From contig NZ_LWHQ01000038.1 in the NCBI RefSeq assembly GCF_001653715.1, forward strand, positions 124,001-188,000: a stretch of DNA of 64,000 bases. The letters run 5' to 3'. The notes under the pieces are model-generated. The model saw only the letters and a list, made by a program, of their open reading frames with translations. It was not told the origin of the DNA and did no database searches. The stretch is from Methylobacterium platani (lineage in GTDB: Bacteria > Pseudomonadota > Alphaproteobacteria > Rhizobiales > Beijerinckiaceae). The translations under genes and the position numbers were made by a program. Positions 31,591 through 40,526 of the stretch are shown one piece after another. Within the stretch, counting starts at the first letter, position 1, and every line of letters begins with the position of its first letter.

Positions 31591-31791
31591 ATGCCAAGCT
31601 GGGACGACATCGCGGCCGCGGCCGCCGGAGACGAGCGCGACGCCCTGCGGAGGGCGATGGCCGACGACCTGGAGGCCCTCCGATCCGGCAGAGGAGGGCC
31701 TGGATTCGTGCGGGCCGAGCGCCCGGCCGATCTGGCGAGGGCCCTCGGCCGGGACCGGCGCGAACGCCGGGCGCGGCGGCTGGCCGGTTAG
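31591..31791 (+). CDS. Small hypothetical protein (66 aa)
   Basis: The ATG follows GGAGAGGG. The 66-residue helical, charged protein (DDIAAAAAGDERDALRRAMA then a basic C-terminus) overlaps the integrase 3' end by 4 bases on the opposite strand. It resembles small antitoxin- or excisionase-sized proteins in length only. No family is recognised; adjacency to the integrase makes an accessory role conceivable. Confidence 0.5.
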   Translation: MPSWDDIAAAAAGDERDALRRAMADDLEALRSGRGGPGFVRAERPADLARALGRDRRERRARRLAG

Positions 31792-33395
31792 GCCGCGACC
31801 TTCCGGGGACGGCCCGGTTTGCGCTTGGCGGGCTTCCGCTTCGGGCGCGGCCGCGGCGCCGGCAACGGCTGCAGGGCGAGCAACGCCCGCTCCCGCTCGA
31901 CCTCGGCCAGCAGGGCGTCGCACCAGAGCGCCATGGCCTCGGCCTTGAGCGCGATCCGCTGCGCCGTGTCGTAGTGCAGCCTCGTCACCGCCGCCGTCTG
32001 CTCCCGCAGGTCCTTCGCGCCGGCGATCTCGTGGTCGAGGATGGCCGAGGCCGCGCCGCCCAGCCTGCGGTCGACGAGGAACTCGGTGATGCTCCTTCTG
32101 ACGTCATGGAGCGTCCACTTGCGGATGCCGTGCTTCGTCAGGAGGTCCGGGATGGGCTCCTCCGGGGAGACCCGCTTCGGATCGGGCTGCTTATGGCGCT
32201 TGCCGGCGAGGCGGAAGAGGACCTGGTTCATCGACCCGGCGCTCGCGTGGCCCGCGCCCCGCTTCGGCGGGAACAGCCACCTATTCGACTTGGCGCGGGC
32301 GGGCGCGAGCAGGCCTTCAAGCTCCCGCCAGGCGGCAGGGGGCAGCGGCAGGACGTGCTGGCGCCGCGACTTCATCTGGGGGCCCTGCCACGTCACCGCG
32401 ACCCAATCGTCCCCCGGGACGCCGGCGTCCTGCGAGATGTGGCCGACCTGGTCCAACTCGGTCTTGGCGACCTGGCCCGTCCGCTGGCCCGTCAGCACCG
32501 TGAACCAAAGCAGCCCGAGCGTGCCGGCCGACGTCCCGTGCTCCGTCTGCCCGAGGGAGCGGTGGCGTTCGGCCAGGGCGAGCGTGCGGGCGAGCTCGGT
32601 GAGCGTGGGCGTGTGCGAGCGCTTGCCGGACTGGTACTCGACGTTCCACTGCTCGCGCCACAGCGGCCACTTCTCCTCGGCTCTGGCCAAGCCGCTCTTG
32701 CCGCTGTGCGTCCGCCAGGCCCAGTCGAAGGCCTCCTTGGCCTGGTTCACGCACCGCGCGGCAGTCGACAGGGAAAAGGTCGCGATGATGTCGTCCCGGA
32801 CCTGCTGCAGCCGCTCAGGTGTGACGCTATAGAGCGGCATCCCATGAAGGCATTCATAGCCGGGGTGGCGGAGGTACTTGGCGTACTTGGGGAGGTAGCT
32901 CGCCTCGACCTTCGTCGCCTTGTAGTCGAGGAACTCCTCGATCAGGTCCTCCCACAACCACGGCCCGTTCCGGCGCCGGATCATGCTCGGCACCGGCGGC
33001 GGCTCCGAGCGGTCCGGGAAGGCGACGTCGCCGACGGCTTCGAGGTCGCCGCCGGTCCGCTGTAGGACGTTGTGGAAGATCGCCATCTCGACCTTCATGT
33101 TCTCGCCCTGCCGCAGTCCGACCTTCGCCTTCTCGGCGGCGAACCTGGCCTGGGTGACGTCGAGCGTGTGGTAGGCGCCCAGCTTTACCGTGTCGGTTCG
33201 CGTGCGCAGGTACCATGTCAGGGCCTGGGGCGTGAGGCGCAGCGTCAGCCCGCGCTCCTCCGTGTCGCCCCACTCCATGCCGCGGCCAGGGACCCTTCCG
33301 TCCAGCAGCAGCCGCTCGGCCCTGGTCACGTGGGCCTTCGTGAGCTTCACGGTCTCGCGCACGTAGCCCTTTTTCGTCGCCGCCCCAGCCGCCAT
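31788..33395 (-). CDS. int: Tyrosine-type site-specific recombinase (integrase), 535 aa
   Basis: Catalytic residues of the phage-integrase family are visible: TGQRTGQ (Arg305), TLHDVRRS (His430, Arg433), LDHEIAG (His455) and RLHYDTAQ (Tyr475). The N-terminal 130 residues form a DUF4102-like arm-binding domain, followed by a core-binding domain with an atypical helical insert. The C-terminus is a lysine/proline/arginine tail with a KPGRPRK AT-hook-like motif. It sits next to a truncated tRNA-Gly copy, as expected for an integrase that uses the tRNA 3' end as its attachment site. Confidence 0.92.
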   Translation of the reverse strand: MAAGAATKKGYVRETVKLTKAHVTRAERLLLDGRVPGRGMEWGDTEERGLTLRLTPQALTWYLRTRTDTVKLGAYHTLDVTQARFAAEKAKVGLRQGENMKVEMAIFHNVLQRTGGDLEAVGDVAFPDRSEPPPVPSMIRRRNGPWLWEDLIEEFLDYKATKVEASYLPKYAKYLRHPGYECLHGMPLYSVTPERLQQVRDDIIATFSLSTAARCVNQAKEAFDWAWRTHSGKSGLARAEEKWPLWREQWNVEYQSGKRSHTPTLTELARTLALAERHRSLGQTEHGTSAGTLGLLWFTVLTGQRTGQVAKTELDQVGHISQDAGVPGDDWVAVTWQGPQMKSRRQHVLPLPPAAWRELEGLLAPARAKSNRWLFPPKRGAGHASAGSMNQVLFRLAGKRHKQPDPKRVSPEEPIPDLLTKHGIRKWTLHDVRRSITEFLVDRRLGGAASAILDHEIAGAKDLREQTAAVTRLHYDTAQRIALKAEAMALWCDALLAEVERERALLALQPLPAPRPRPKRKPAKRKPGRPRKVAA

Positions 33396-33408
33396 CCCCG
33401 TCCCCCGC

Positions 33409-33500
33409 GATACAACACCGATACAACGCGGGTCCCGAGAGCCCCCGCAAGCCCGGGGTAGACCGGAAAGCGGGAAAACCTCAATGGATTCAATGGGTGG
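33409..33500. repeat. Short direct repeats between int and the attachment site
   Basis: GATACAAC occurs at 33409-33416 and 33420-33427 (11-bp spacing), and TCAATGGAT/TCAATGGGT at 33481-33489 and 33490-33498. Their place between the integrase start and the attachment core suits arm-type integrase sites or control of int transcription. Confidence 0.4.
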
Positions 33501-33546
33501 TTAACGACCGATGGCCGGCTCCCGGCGGCGGCATTAGGTGGTCAAC

Positions 33547-33594
33547 AAGCCTTCCAAGCTGAATACGAGGGTTCGATTCCCTTCACCCGCTCCA
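33547..33594 (+). other. attR: Attachment site: truncated 3' part of tRNA-Gly(TCC)
   Basis: The bases contain an anticodon loop CTTCCAA with TCC, a T-arm GAGGG-TTCGATT-CCCTT, the acceptor strand CACCCGC, discriminator T and an encoded CCA. The matching 5' acceptor GCGGGTG and D-arm are absent upstream (the preceding bases are unrelated), so this is not a working tRNA but the duplicated 3' end left by integration. The intact gene should lie at the other end of the element, outside the window. Calling it attR rather than attL is a convention. Confidence 0.7.
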
Positions 33595-34343
33595 GCCTTT
33601 CGAGGACGGTATCGCTCCGTTTGCGCGATACGAGCCCGATTTCCGCAGCATGACGTGACGACACCGCGGCCCGGGACGGGTCAGGTCGGCTGAACTCGCG
33701 TAACACGCGCCGTGCGGCACGCGATGGATCCGGCCACCGGCTGCCGCATCGATGGCGGGGCCGGTCGAAGGACGTGGTCGGTCGCCTCTCGCCCGCGTGC
33801 CGTATCTGCCACGCCCCGGGGCAGTCGCCGGCATGTCCCCGGCCGAGCCGGGCCCGATCGGCAGGCCGGCGCGGAGGGCAGCCCAATCTGAACCAGCGTG
33901 ACCGGCCCGGCGCGGACGGGATCCGCGTGCTCACGGAGCCGGGCGACATCCTGGCGGGCGGGCCGAACGCGATCGGTGGGTGCGACGCCACGGCGGACGA
34001 AGGAACGCCGACGGTCGTGCCGGCCGCCTGGAGCGGGATGATCCCGGACCAGAACCCCTTCCGCGCGGACCGCAGGCAGGAGGTCGCGGCCGGGGCCGCC
34101 GTAGCGACGGCACGCCGCCGGACTGCGCAGCCCGTAGAGCCTTCGCATCGATGTTGCGATGCGAAAAGGCCTCCGGCGCAGGGACGGGACACGCTTCCGA
34201 CCGGGAGCAGCGCCCGATCTCGCCGGAATCGGGCGCTGCTCCACGCCATCGGCCTTGCGGCATTGCCTTCGACGAGCCGGTATCCGCCTCGTCGGAAAAC
34301 GCTCCGGCCGGCGCCGTCGCGTTCGCTCGAAGGTGCGAGGGTC
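33595..34343. other. Gene-free chromosomal stretch with terminator hairpins
   Basis: No natural coding frame is seen in these 750 bases. A small hairpin GTATCGC (33609-33615) / GCGATAC (33625-33631) follows the tRNA fragment. A perfect 14-bp stem GAGCAGCGCCCGAT (34205-34218) / ATCGGGCGCTGCTC (34228-34241) lies downstream of the leftward glycosyltransferase and is its probable terminator, though without a strong T-run. Confidence 0.45.
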
Positions 34344-36590
34344 CTACTCGGCGGCCATCCGTTGCGGCTCGTCGCCGGTCAGCGAGGCGAAGACCCTGTC
34401 GAGAAGCGGAGCGTCGAAGGTCTGGGCCCAGGAGCGATCGGGCAGGACCAGGCGCTGGCGGGCCCGGGTCTCGTGATCGTCCGCCAGGGTGACGGCCGTC
34501 CGGAGGGCCGCCTCGACCCCCGCGAGGCTGGGGCGGCACGGCGTGATGTTGCGGCAGATCGCCTGCAGGTCGCGCTTCGAGCGGTTCTCGTAGGTGTTGG
34601 TGACCACGACCGCACCGGTGGCTGCGAACTCGAACGGCACGACGCTCGGATGGGGGGCGAGCATCAGGCTGACCCCGATGTCGATGCTGCTCATGAACTG
34701 CTCGTAGGCGTCGAGCGGCATCTTCTGCACCATCTCCAGGTGGTGCCGGGGGCCGAGCGGCAGGACGTGGTCCGGTCGCAGGGAGCCGAGACCGACGAAG
34801 CGCCAGCTGTCGTCGAACACGCCCTCGGCGCAGAGCCGGCGCAAGGCGAGATAGGCGAGTTCGAACAGATTGCGCGCGGCATGCATCTCCGGCCGCGCGT
34901 AGAGGGCGAGCGTGCGCGTCCCGCGCTCCTGGACGGGCTTCGACGCCAGGCGCGTCGGCACGTGATCGAACACGAAGTAGTCGCGGCCATCCCGCGCCGC
35001 GCCGCTCCGGCGCTCCGGCGCGCTATCGTCGAACGGTCCGATCCCGTGCGACCGGAAGTACTTGGCCAGCATCGCGCTGTTGTAGAGCGGGACGTGATCG
35101 AAACAGTAGGCTTCTTCGGTCAGCACCCGCGATGAGCTGCACTCGTAGAAGATCGGCTCGTATTCCTGCGCCAGGAGCAGGAACCGTTTCGCCCGCGTCC
35201 GCCGCAGCAGCGGCTGGACCACGTAGGCGTCCCAGACCGAGTAGACCACGAACACGTCGTCCGGGGTCACGCCGATGGACGAACCGGCGACGCGGTTGAC
35301 GTAGGCCGCGTCGACGACCGCCGCGACGAGTTCGCGGTCACGCTCGCGATAGGCGAAGTAGTCGGTTCCGACGGTCGCGTCGTCGGTGACGAAGATCCCG
35401 ATCTTGCGGCCGGTCCGGGCCGTCGCCTTGATCAGCTCGAACACGGCCTTGTAGCCGCCGAAGCTGATGTCGGGATTGAGGGTCGGCAGGCAGAACCACA
35501 CCCGGGGCTCGCCCCGCTCCGCGCGGTGAGGCATCGGCTCGATGCGGCGGGCGATGGACTCGGCGCGGTGGAGCAGGTGCGGCTCGGTGACGCCCGGCAT
35601 CCGGGTCTCGAGGGCATAGGTCAGGTCGTGCTTGGGCCGGCGCTGCTCGGCCCGCCCGCTCATCAGGTAGTGGTGATAGCCGGAGAGGATCGTGCCCGCT
35701 TTGAACGCGGCGTTCACGTCGGCGTAGAAGGTCCGGTACCAGGCCTCGTCGAAGTCGCTGTTGGGGTTGTTGCCGTTGCGGGCGCCGATATCGACGTAGT
35801 GCTGCAGCGCGTCGACCGGCCTCGTCCCGGCCGTCAGGTAGGTCGCGCCGTAATAGGCGGCGTCGAACGTGTTCCGCAGCATCGTGGCGAACCGGTCTTC
35901 CTCGTCGCGCCGAGGTGCCGCCAGGGCCCGGTCGGACGGCTCCCCGCGCTCCGGAGCCTGTGACGCCGGCACCTGGCCGAGCCGCTGCCCGTAGACCCGA
36001 TAATAGGTATAGGGGTCGATGACCGGGAAGCTCGCGAGGAAGCGGCGCACGGCGGGGAACGCCGCCAGGTAGGCGTCGGCGTCGAAATCCGCCTCGGCCG
36101 CCAGCAGCTCCGGTCGGGCCTCGCCGAGGCCGGCCGCCAGGCTCGGATTCGGAGCACGACCCTCGTGCAGCCCGAAGGCGACGAAGTGGACGAATCCGGA
36201 ATGCAGGTCCCCCGCCTCGATGGCGGCCCGCACGTCCGGATTGTCCTCGACGTACCAGACCTCGTCCAGGAGCAGGTTCGGGCTCGGTCGGCGGCCGGTT
36301 GGTGCGGCGAAATAGGCGTCGAGCACGTCGGTCCCCTTGGGCAGGTCCCTGAACCGGCGGGTCGCCACGTCGCTGTCGAAGCAGGCCTCGATGTCGCGGC
36401 AGATCTGCTCGCCGTGAGCCAGGAAGCGCTGCCGGCCCCGCGCCGCGTCGGGCGACGCGACGTCGCCCGGGGAGGACGGGGCCGAGCGCGACGGCACGGG
36501 CACGGCCGACATGGCGGCCGAGATCGTGACATCCTCGATCGAGGCGTCGGAGAAGAACTCGGTCGTGACGTCCATGCGCTCAAGCTGCAT
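34344..36590 (-). CDS. WsaF-like GT-B glycosyltransferase with N-terminal repeat domain (748 aa)
   Basis: The N-terminal half contains two or three repeats of the type WYVEDNPDVRAAIEAG...HFVAFGLHEGR (near 110-150 and 270-320), seen in large surface-glycan transferases. The C-terminal half is a GT-B fold: FCLPTLNPDISFGGYKAVFE, IGVTPDDVFVVYSVWDA, LLLAQEYEPIF, ALYARPEMHAARNLFELA, SLMLAPHPSVVPFEFAATGA, VVTNTYENR. This resembles the rhamnosyltransferase WsaF family. It should add sugars to a surface polysaccharide from the cytoplasmic side. It is divergent from the methyltransferase/acylation genes. Confidence 0.8.
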   Translation of the reverse strand: MQLERMDVTTEFFSDASIEDVTISAAMSAVPVPSRSAPSSPGDVASPDAARGRQRFLAHGEQICRDIEACFDSDVATRRFRDLPKGTDVLDAYFAAPTGRRPSPNLLLDEVWYVEDNPDVRAAIEAGDLHSGFVHFVAFGLHEGRAPNPSLAAGLGEARPELLAAEADFDADAYLAAFPAVRRFLASFPVIDPYTYYRVYGQRLGQVPASQAPERGEPSDRALAAPRRDEEDRFATMLRNTFDAAYYGATYLTAGTRPVDALQHYVDIGARNGNNPNSDFDEAWYRTFYADVNAAFKAGTILSGYHHYLMSGRAEQRRPKHDLTYALETRMPGVTEPHLLHRAESIARRIEPMPHRAERGEPRVWFCLPTLNPDISFGGYKAVFELIKATARTGRKIGIFVTDDATVGTDYFAYRERDRELVAAVVDAAYVNRVAGSSIGVTPDDVFVVYSVWDAYVVQPLLRRTRAKRFLLLAQEYEPIFYECSSSRVLTEEAYCFDHVPLYNSAMLAKYFRSHGIGPFDDSAPERRSGAARDGRDYFVFDHVPTRLASKPVQERGTRTLALYARPEMHAARNLFELAYLALRRLCAEGVFDDSWRFVGLGSLRPDHVLPLGPRHHLEMVQKMPLDAYEQFMSSIDIGVSLMLAPHPSVVPFEFAATGAVVVTNTYENRSKRDLQAICRNITPCRPSLAGVEAALRTAVTLADDHETRARQRLVLPDRSWAQTFDAPLLDRVFASLTGDEPQRMAAE

Positions 36591-36830
36591 CGCGAATCTC
36601 CCGTTTGTACAATCTTAGGATGCGATAAATCTCATATGCAACCGAATTGGCGCGCCGTGCGAGGCTCCGGGGCCGAGCCGGAGCCGACAATCAATAGTTG
36701 TGTTTTTGGGGCCACATCGGACCGCTCACGGTCGACGAATCAGGTGTAGAGCCATCGACAATCGATTTTAGGTTGCGGTAATCAGGGAAGGCAACTAACA
36801 AGCGAAAACGCAACCACCGATGGAAGGCCC
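36591..36830. promoter_or_regulatory. AT-rich divergent promoter region
   Basis: The 240 bases between divergent genes are less GC-rich than their neighbours, with AATCAATAGTTGTGTTTTTG and a GGCTCCG/CGGAGCC hairpin near 36663-36687. It should hold promoters for both the glycosyltransferase and the methyltransferase-acyl ligase genes. No exact promoter can be fixed by eye. Confidence 0.35.
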
Positions 36831-38261
36831 ATGACTGGATCCTCCGCCGCCCTGGCGCGCGTCGTCTCTCCCCGAGGTCCCGGTGCCCGAAGCCCCGGTG
36901 ATCCGGATCCCGTCGCGCTCACCGTCGTGCCGCCGGGCCGCGTCTGCGGCCGGTTCGCCCCGGGCGCCGACCATCCCGATCGTGTCCGCCTGCGTTGCAA
37001 CGGACGGGGCTGGGCGACGGTCCCGGTCGTGTCCGAACCGGCCGGCGTCACCTTCGCGGCCGACCTTCCCCTCGAGCCGGGACCGGTCGTGGTCGAGGTC
37101 CTGGACGGGGACGTGCTGCTCGGCCGCGCGACCGTCGAGCCGTCCCCGCGACGCAACGCCTACGGGCTCGATGCCGAACAGGTCCAGGCGGTCTACGGCC
37201 GGCCGTTGTTCTCGGCGCCCTGGATGCAGTTCGACGGCGCCCGCCTGACCGTGTCGGGCTACCACCTGCCGCCGGACGGCGATCCGGGCCGCCTGTCGGT
37301 GCGACTCGACGAGGGTGTCGCCTATACTTTCGACTATCCGGTGCGGACACCGGAATTCGGGCACCATTTCTGGTATTGGCCGAATGCAGAGCTCTCGAGC
37401 TTCATCTTGACGATCGACTTGCCGGCATGCCGCGCCGGCAGCGACCCGTTCTGGTTCGAGTTCGTCTATCCCGGCATGGATGCGGGGCTCGAGGCATTGC
37501 CCGAGGCGGTGCGCCGGGCGCGGCGGCGGATCTCCGTCCCGTCGCGGCTCGACGCGGCGGTCTGCTTTCCCCGCGACACCACCCAGCTGACCCGGGTCCA
37601 GACCTGGTCGACGGACCAGAGCGTGACGGTGACCGGCTACGGGACATACAGGACCCTCGAGGCGCTCTTCGCCCAGTACGGCGTGGGTCGGCGCGCCGGG
37701 ATCGAGATCCTCGACTGGGGCTGCGGCCACGGCCGGATCGCCCGGCACTTCGTCCAGAACTGGCCCGAGGCCCGGATCACGGGCGCGGATATCGACGCCG
37801 AGAATGCCGGCTGGTGCGCCCGCCACCTCGACGGACGCTTCGTGACCGTCCCGCTCCTGCCGCCGACCGGCCTGCCGGCCGCGAGCTTCGACGGCATCTT
37901 CGGCGTCTCGGTCATGACCCACCTCACCGCCGAGGCCCAGGACGCCTGGCTCGCCGAGATCGCCCGGTTGCTGAAGCCCGGCGGCGTCGCGCTCATCACC
38001 TTCTCGGGTCCGGCGGCGACCGCATATACGTCCGTCTTCCGCAGCCCGGACTGGTGGCAGGCCTGGTGCGACAGCGGATTCGACGACAGCCAGCACGATC
38101 CCGCCCTCGACGGCAAGATCGGCGACGACTCGTACTATCGCAATACTCTGCATAGTCCCGACTACACGCTCAAGGTCTGGTCGCGCCATCTCGAGGTCGT
38201 CGACATCGTCCCGAGCGCGATCGGGTACCAGGACGTGGCCGTTCTGCGTCGCCGCACCTGA
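36831..38261 (+). CDS. Class I SAM-dependent methyltransferase with N-terminal accessory domain (476 aa)
   Basis: Residues 1-250 form a beta-rich region of unknown role, possibly substrate binding. Residues 270-430 are a Rossmann methyltransferase: ILDWGCGHGR (293-302) binds S-adenosylmethionine, followed by ITGADIDAENAGWC, the acidic FDGIFGVSVMTHL loop and LLKPGGVALITFSG. It begins a same-strand series with the acyl ligase (33 bases later), acyl carrier protein and SGNH protein. A methyl group added to a glycan or to its lipid/acyl part is the likely product; the substrate is not identified. Confidence 0.8.
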   Translation: MTGSSAALARVVSPRGPGARSPGDPDPVALTVVPPGRVCGRFAPGADHPDRVRLRCNGRGWATVPVVSEPAGVTFAADLPLEPGPVVVEVLDGDVLLGRATVEPSPRRNAYGLDAEQVQAVYGRPLFSAPWMQFDGARLTVSGYHLPPDGDPGRLSVRLDEGVAYTFDYPVRTPEFGHHFWYWPNAELSSFILTIDLPACRAGSDPFWFEFVYPGMDAGLEALPEAVRRARRRISVPSRLDAAVCFPRDTTQLTRVQTWSTDQSVTVTGYGTYRTLEALFAQYGVGRRAGIEILDWGCGHGRIARHFVQNWPEARITGADIDAENAGWCARHLDGRFVTVPLLPPTGLPAASFDGIFGVSVMTHLTAEAQDAWLAEIARLLKPGGVALITFSGPAATAYTSVFRSPDWWQAWCDSGFDDSQHDPALDGKIGDDSYYRNTLHSPDYTLKVWSRHLEVVDIVPSAIGYQDVAVLRRRT

Positions 38262-38294
38262 GCCGGCCCCCATCCATCGGAGAGTCCCCCCGCG

Positions 38295-40139
38295 ATGACC
38301 GACGACACGTTCGCGCCCGACCGAGACGGGGCCGAGGGCTGGAGCGCGCGAGCCTCGGACAGCCTTCCGGCCGAGTTTCGCCCCGAGCCGCGGCCCGCCG
38401 CCACGCTCCTCGACCATCTCGCCCGGCACGCCCGTCGCACGCCCGACAAGCCGTTCCTCGTCCATCACCAGGACGACCGCTACGCCGTCCTGACCTTCTC
38501 GGACGTCGAGACCCTGTCCGGATGCATCGCCGGCGGCCTGTCGCGGGCCGTGGCGGCGGACGAGGCCGGTCAGACCTCCCGGGTGGTGCTCCTGTTCCTC
38601 AAGCACCATCCGGCGCAGCTGCCGGCCTATCTCGGGACCATGATGGCCGGGCTGATCCCGTCCTTCATGGCGTTCCCGACGCCGAAGCAGGACCCGGTCC
38701 TGTACTGGAAGTCGCACGCCGCCCTCGTCCGGCGCATCCGCCCCGCGGCCATCGTCACCTATCCGGAGATCGCCGGCGACCTCGAGGCCCTCTGCGCCGG
38801 CCTCGGGACGCGGGTCCTGCTCATCGACGACCTGGCCGGAGCCGGGCCGGCCGACCGGCCGGGCTTCCCGCCCGGGTCGGCGGACACGGCGCTCCTGCAG
38901 CATTCGTCGGGCACGACCGGCCTGAAGAAGGGGGTGGAGCTCACCTTCGGGCAAATCGACGCGCAGGCGACGGCCTATGCCCGGACGATCGGCCTGACGC
39001 CGGACAGCACCGTGGTCAGCTGGCTGCCCTACTACCACGACATGGGATTGTTCACGGCCTTCCTGATCCCGCTCACAGTCGGAGCGGCGGTGGTGTCGAT
39101 GGACGCCTTCGCCTGGGTGGCGCGGCCGGCGAGCCTGTTCGAGGTGATCGAGCGCTTCCGCGGCACCCATTGCTGGCTGCCGAACTTCGCCTTCCGCCAC
39201 CTCGTCAACACCGTGCCGCGGCAGGAGGCCGGGGGGCGGCACTTCCGGCTCGATACCGTCGAGGCGTTCGTGAGCTGCTCGGAGCCGGTGAAGAGCGCGT
39301 CCCTGCGCGACTTCGCGGCGGCCTTCGCGGAGTTCGGGATCCGGCCCGAGCAGCTGACCGCCTGCTACGCGATGGCGGAGACCGGCTTCGCGGTCTCGCA
39401 ATCGGACCCGGCCCGGCACGAGGCCGTGCGCTCCTACGCCGCCGGGCCGCTCGGCCGGAACGCCCGCGCGGTCGCGGTGGCGCCGGACCATCCGGACGCG
39501 CGTGCCCTGGTGTCGAACGGGCCGTCCCTCGCCGGCGTCGAGGTCCGGATCCTTCCCCTCGGTGACGGTCCGGCCCCGGGTCCGGGCGCGCCGGTCGGCG
39601 AGATCGCGGTCCGCGGCAGCATCGTGTTCTCCGGCTACTACGCCGATCCCGACGCCACGGCGGCGGTCCTGACGGACGGCTGGTACCGCACCGGCGACAT
39701 CGGGTTCCTGGACGGCGGCGAGCTCTTCGTCAGCGGGCGGATCAAGGACGTGATCATCGTCCACGGCCGCAACTACTACGCCCACGACGTCGAGGAGGTC
39801 GTCTCGGCCGCGACCGGAATCGTGCCAGGCCGGGCGGTCGCCGTCGGCGTGGCGAACGAGGCGGTCGGCAGCGAGGACGTCGTCGTCCTGGCGGAGACCC
39901 GGATCGTCGACGAGGCGGAGCTGCGGGGCCTCAAGCGGGCGGTCAAGCGCGCGATCTTCGACCAGCTCGAGCTGACCGTCCACAGCGTCCATCTCGTCCG
40001 CCCCGGCTGGCTCACCAAGACCAGCAGCGGGAAGATCAGCCGCTCGGAGAACCTCGCCCGCTACAAGGCCGAGAACCTGGCGAGGGTCGGATCCGAGATC
40101 GCCGGATCCGCCGCCGCCAAGGCCGAGAGCCGGGCGTGA
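38295..40139 (+). CDS. Acyl-AMP ligase of the ANL superfamily (fatty acyl-AMP/CoA ligase type), 614 aa
   Basis: The adenylation signature LQHSSGTTGLKKGVEL lies at 201-216; later motifs are YHDMGL, CYAMAET, WYRTGDIGFL, GRIKDVIIVHG and a C-terminal KTSSGKISR lysine loop. The pattern (HSSGTTG, YHDMGL, GRNYYAHDVE) matches fatty acyl-AMP ligases that load carrier proteins. The next gene is an acyl carrier protein, 47 bases downstream, which supports acyl-ACP formation rather than acyl-CoA. Cytoplasmic. Confidence 0.85.
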   Translation: MTDDTFAPDRDGAEGWSARASDSLPAEFRPEPRPAATLLDHLARHARRTPDKPFLVHHQDDRYAVLTFSDVETLSGCIAGGLSRAVAADEAGQTSRVVLLFLKHHPAQLPAYLGTMMAGLIPSFMAFPTPKQDPVLYWKSHAALVRRIRPAAIVTYPEIAGDLEALCAGLGTRVLLIDDLAGAGPADRPGFPPGSADTALLQHSSGTTGLKKGVELTFGQIDAQATAYARTIGLTPDSTVVSWLPYYHDMGLFTAFLIPLTVGAAVVSMDAFAWVARPASLFEVIERFRGTHCWLPNFAFRHLVNTVPRQEAGGRHFRLDTVEAFVSCSEPVKSASLRDFAAAFAEFGIRPEQLTACYAMAETGFAVSQSDPARHEAVRSYAAGPLGRNARAVAVAPDHPDARALVSNGPSLAGVEVRILPLGDGPAPGPGAPVGEIAVRGSIVFSGYYADPDATAAVLTDGWYRTGDIGFLDGGELFVSGRIKDVIIVHGRNYYAHDVEEVVSAATGIVPGRAVAVGVANEAVGSEDVVVLAETRIVDEAELRGLKRAVKRAIFDQLELTVHSVHLVRPGWLTKTSSGKISRSENLARYKAENLARVGSEIAGSAAAKAESRA

Positions 40140-40186
40140 GGCCGGCCCTCTGCGCGACAACGGACATCCAACGCGAGGAACCTTCC

Positions 40187-40441
40187 ATGCCGAGAGACCT
40201 GAATCAGGCCGTGCGGGCGATCATCGCCGAGACCTTCGACGTCCCGGCCGGATCCATCACCGACGACGCGGTGGCGGACGACATCGACGGCTGGGATTCC
40301 CTGTCCCACACCGTGCTGATGATCCGGCTGCAGAACGCCTTCGGCATCCGCATCCCCGAAACCGTCGCGGCCGAGGCGGCCACGGTGGGCGAGCTGACCG
40401 CCGCGGTGGCGGCGATCGCCGCCGCGGGCGCCCGGGCCTGA
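40187..40441 (+). CDS. acpP-like: Acyl carrier protein (84 aa)
   Basis: The small acidic four-helix protein has the phosphopantetheine attachment site DGWDSLSH with Ser38, and a typical length. It is placed directly after the acyl-AMP ligase, which probably charges it. It is a dedicated carrier, separate from the housekeeping ACP, expected to hand an acyl group to the SGNH protein or another transferase in the cluster. GAGGA precedes the ATG. Confidence 0.88.
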   Translation: MPRDLNQAVRAIIAETFDVPAGSITDDAVADDIDGWDSLSHTVLMIRLQNAFGIRIPETVAAEAATVGELTAAVAAIAAAGARA

Positions 40442-40526
40442 CGAGAGCCGGAGCGGGGGCGCTCGCCCCTCTCCCCGAACAGCGAGAGACAACCGCCCCT
40501 CGCGGGCGTACCGGCGGAGGATACCC

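Noticed and set aside
33519-33594. A complete tRNA-Gly gene
   Set aside because: The 5' acceptor strand GCGGGTG and a D-arm are absent; only the 3' part from the anticodon arm matches a tRNA.
1-33594. An intact, inducible prophage
   Set aside because: No terminase, portal, capsid or tail genes are present, only one short virion remnant; the left end is not in view, so a larger prophage cannot be excluded.
33542-34249. Long minus-strand open frame ending ERVKGIEPSYSAWKA
   Set aside because: The ending is the well-known false translation of the antisense of a tRNA 3' end; the rest is arginine/proline-rich low-quality sequence in GC-rich DNA.
36795-40160. A 1121-codon minus-strand open frame
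   Set aside because: It is antisense to the methyltransferase and acyl-ligase genes, which have clear catalytic motifs; its sequence is Arg/Gly/Asp-rich, as expected for a high-GC shadow.
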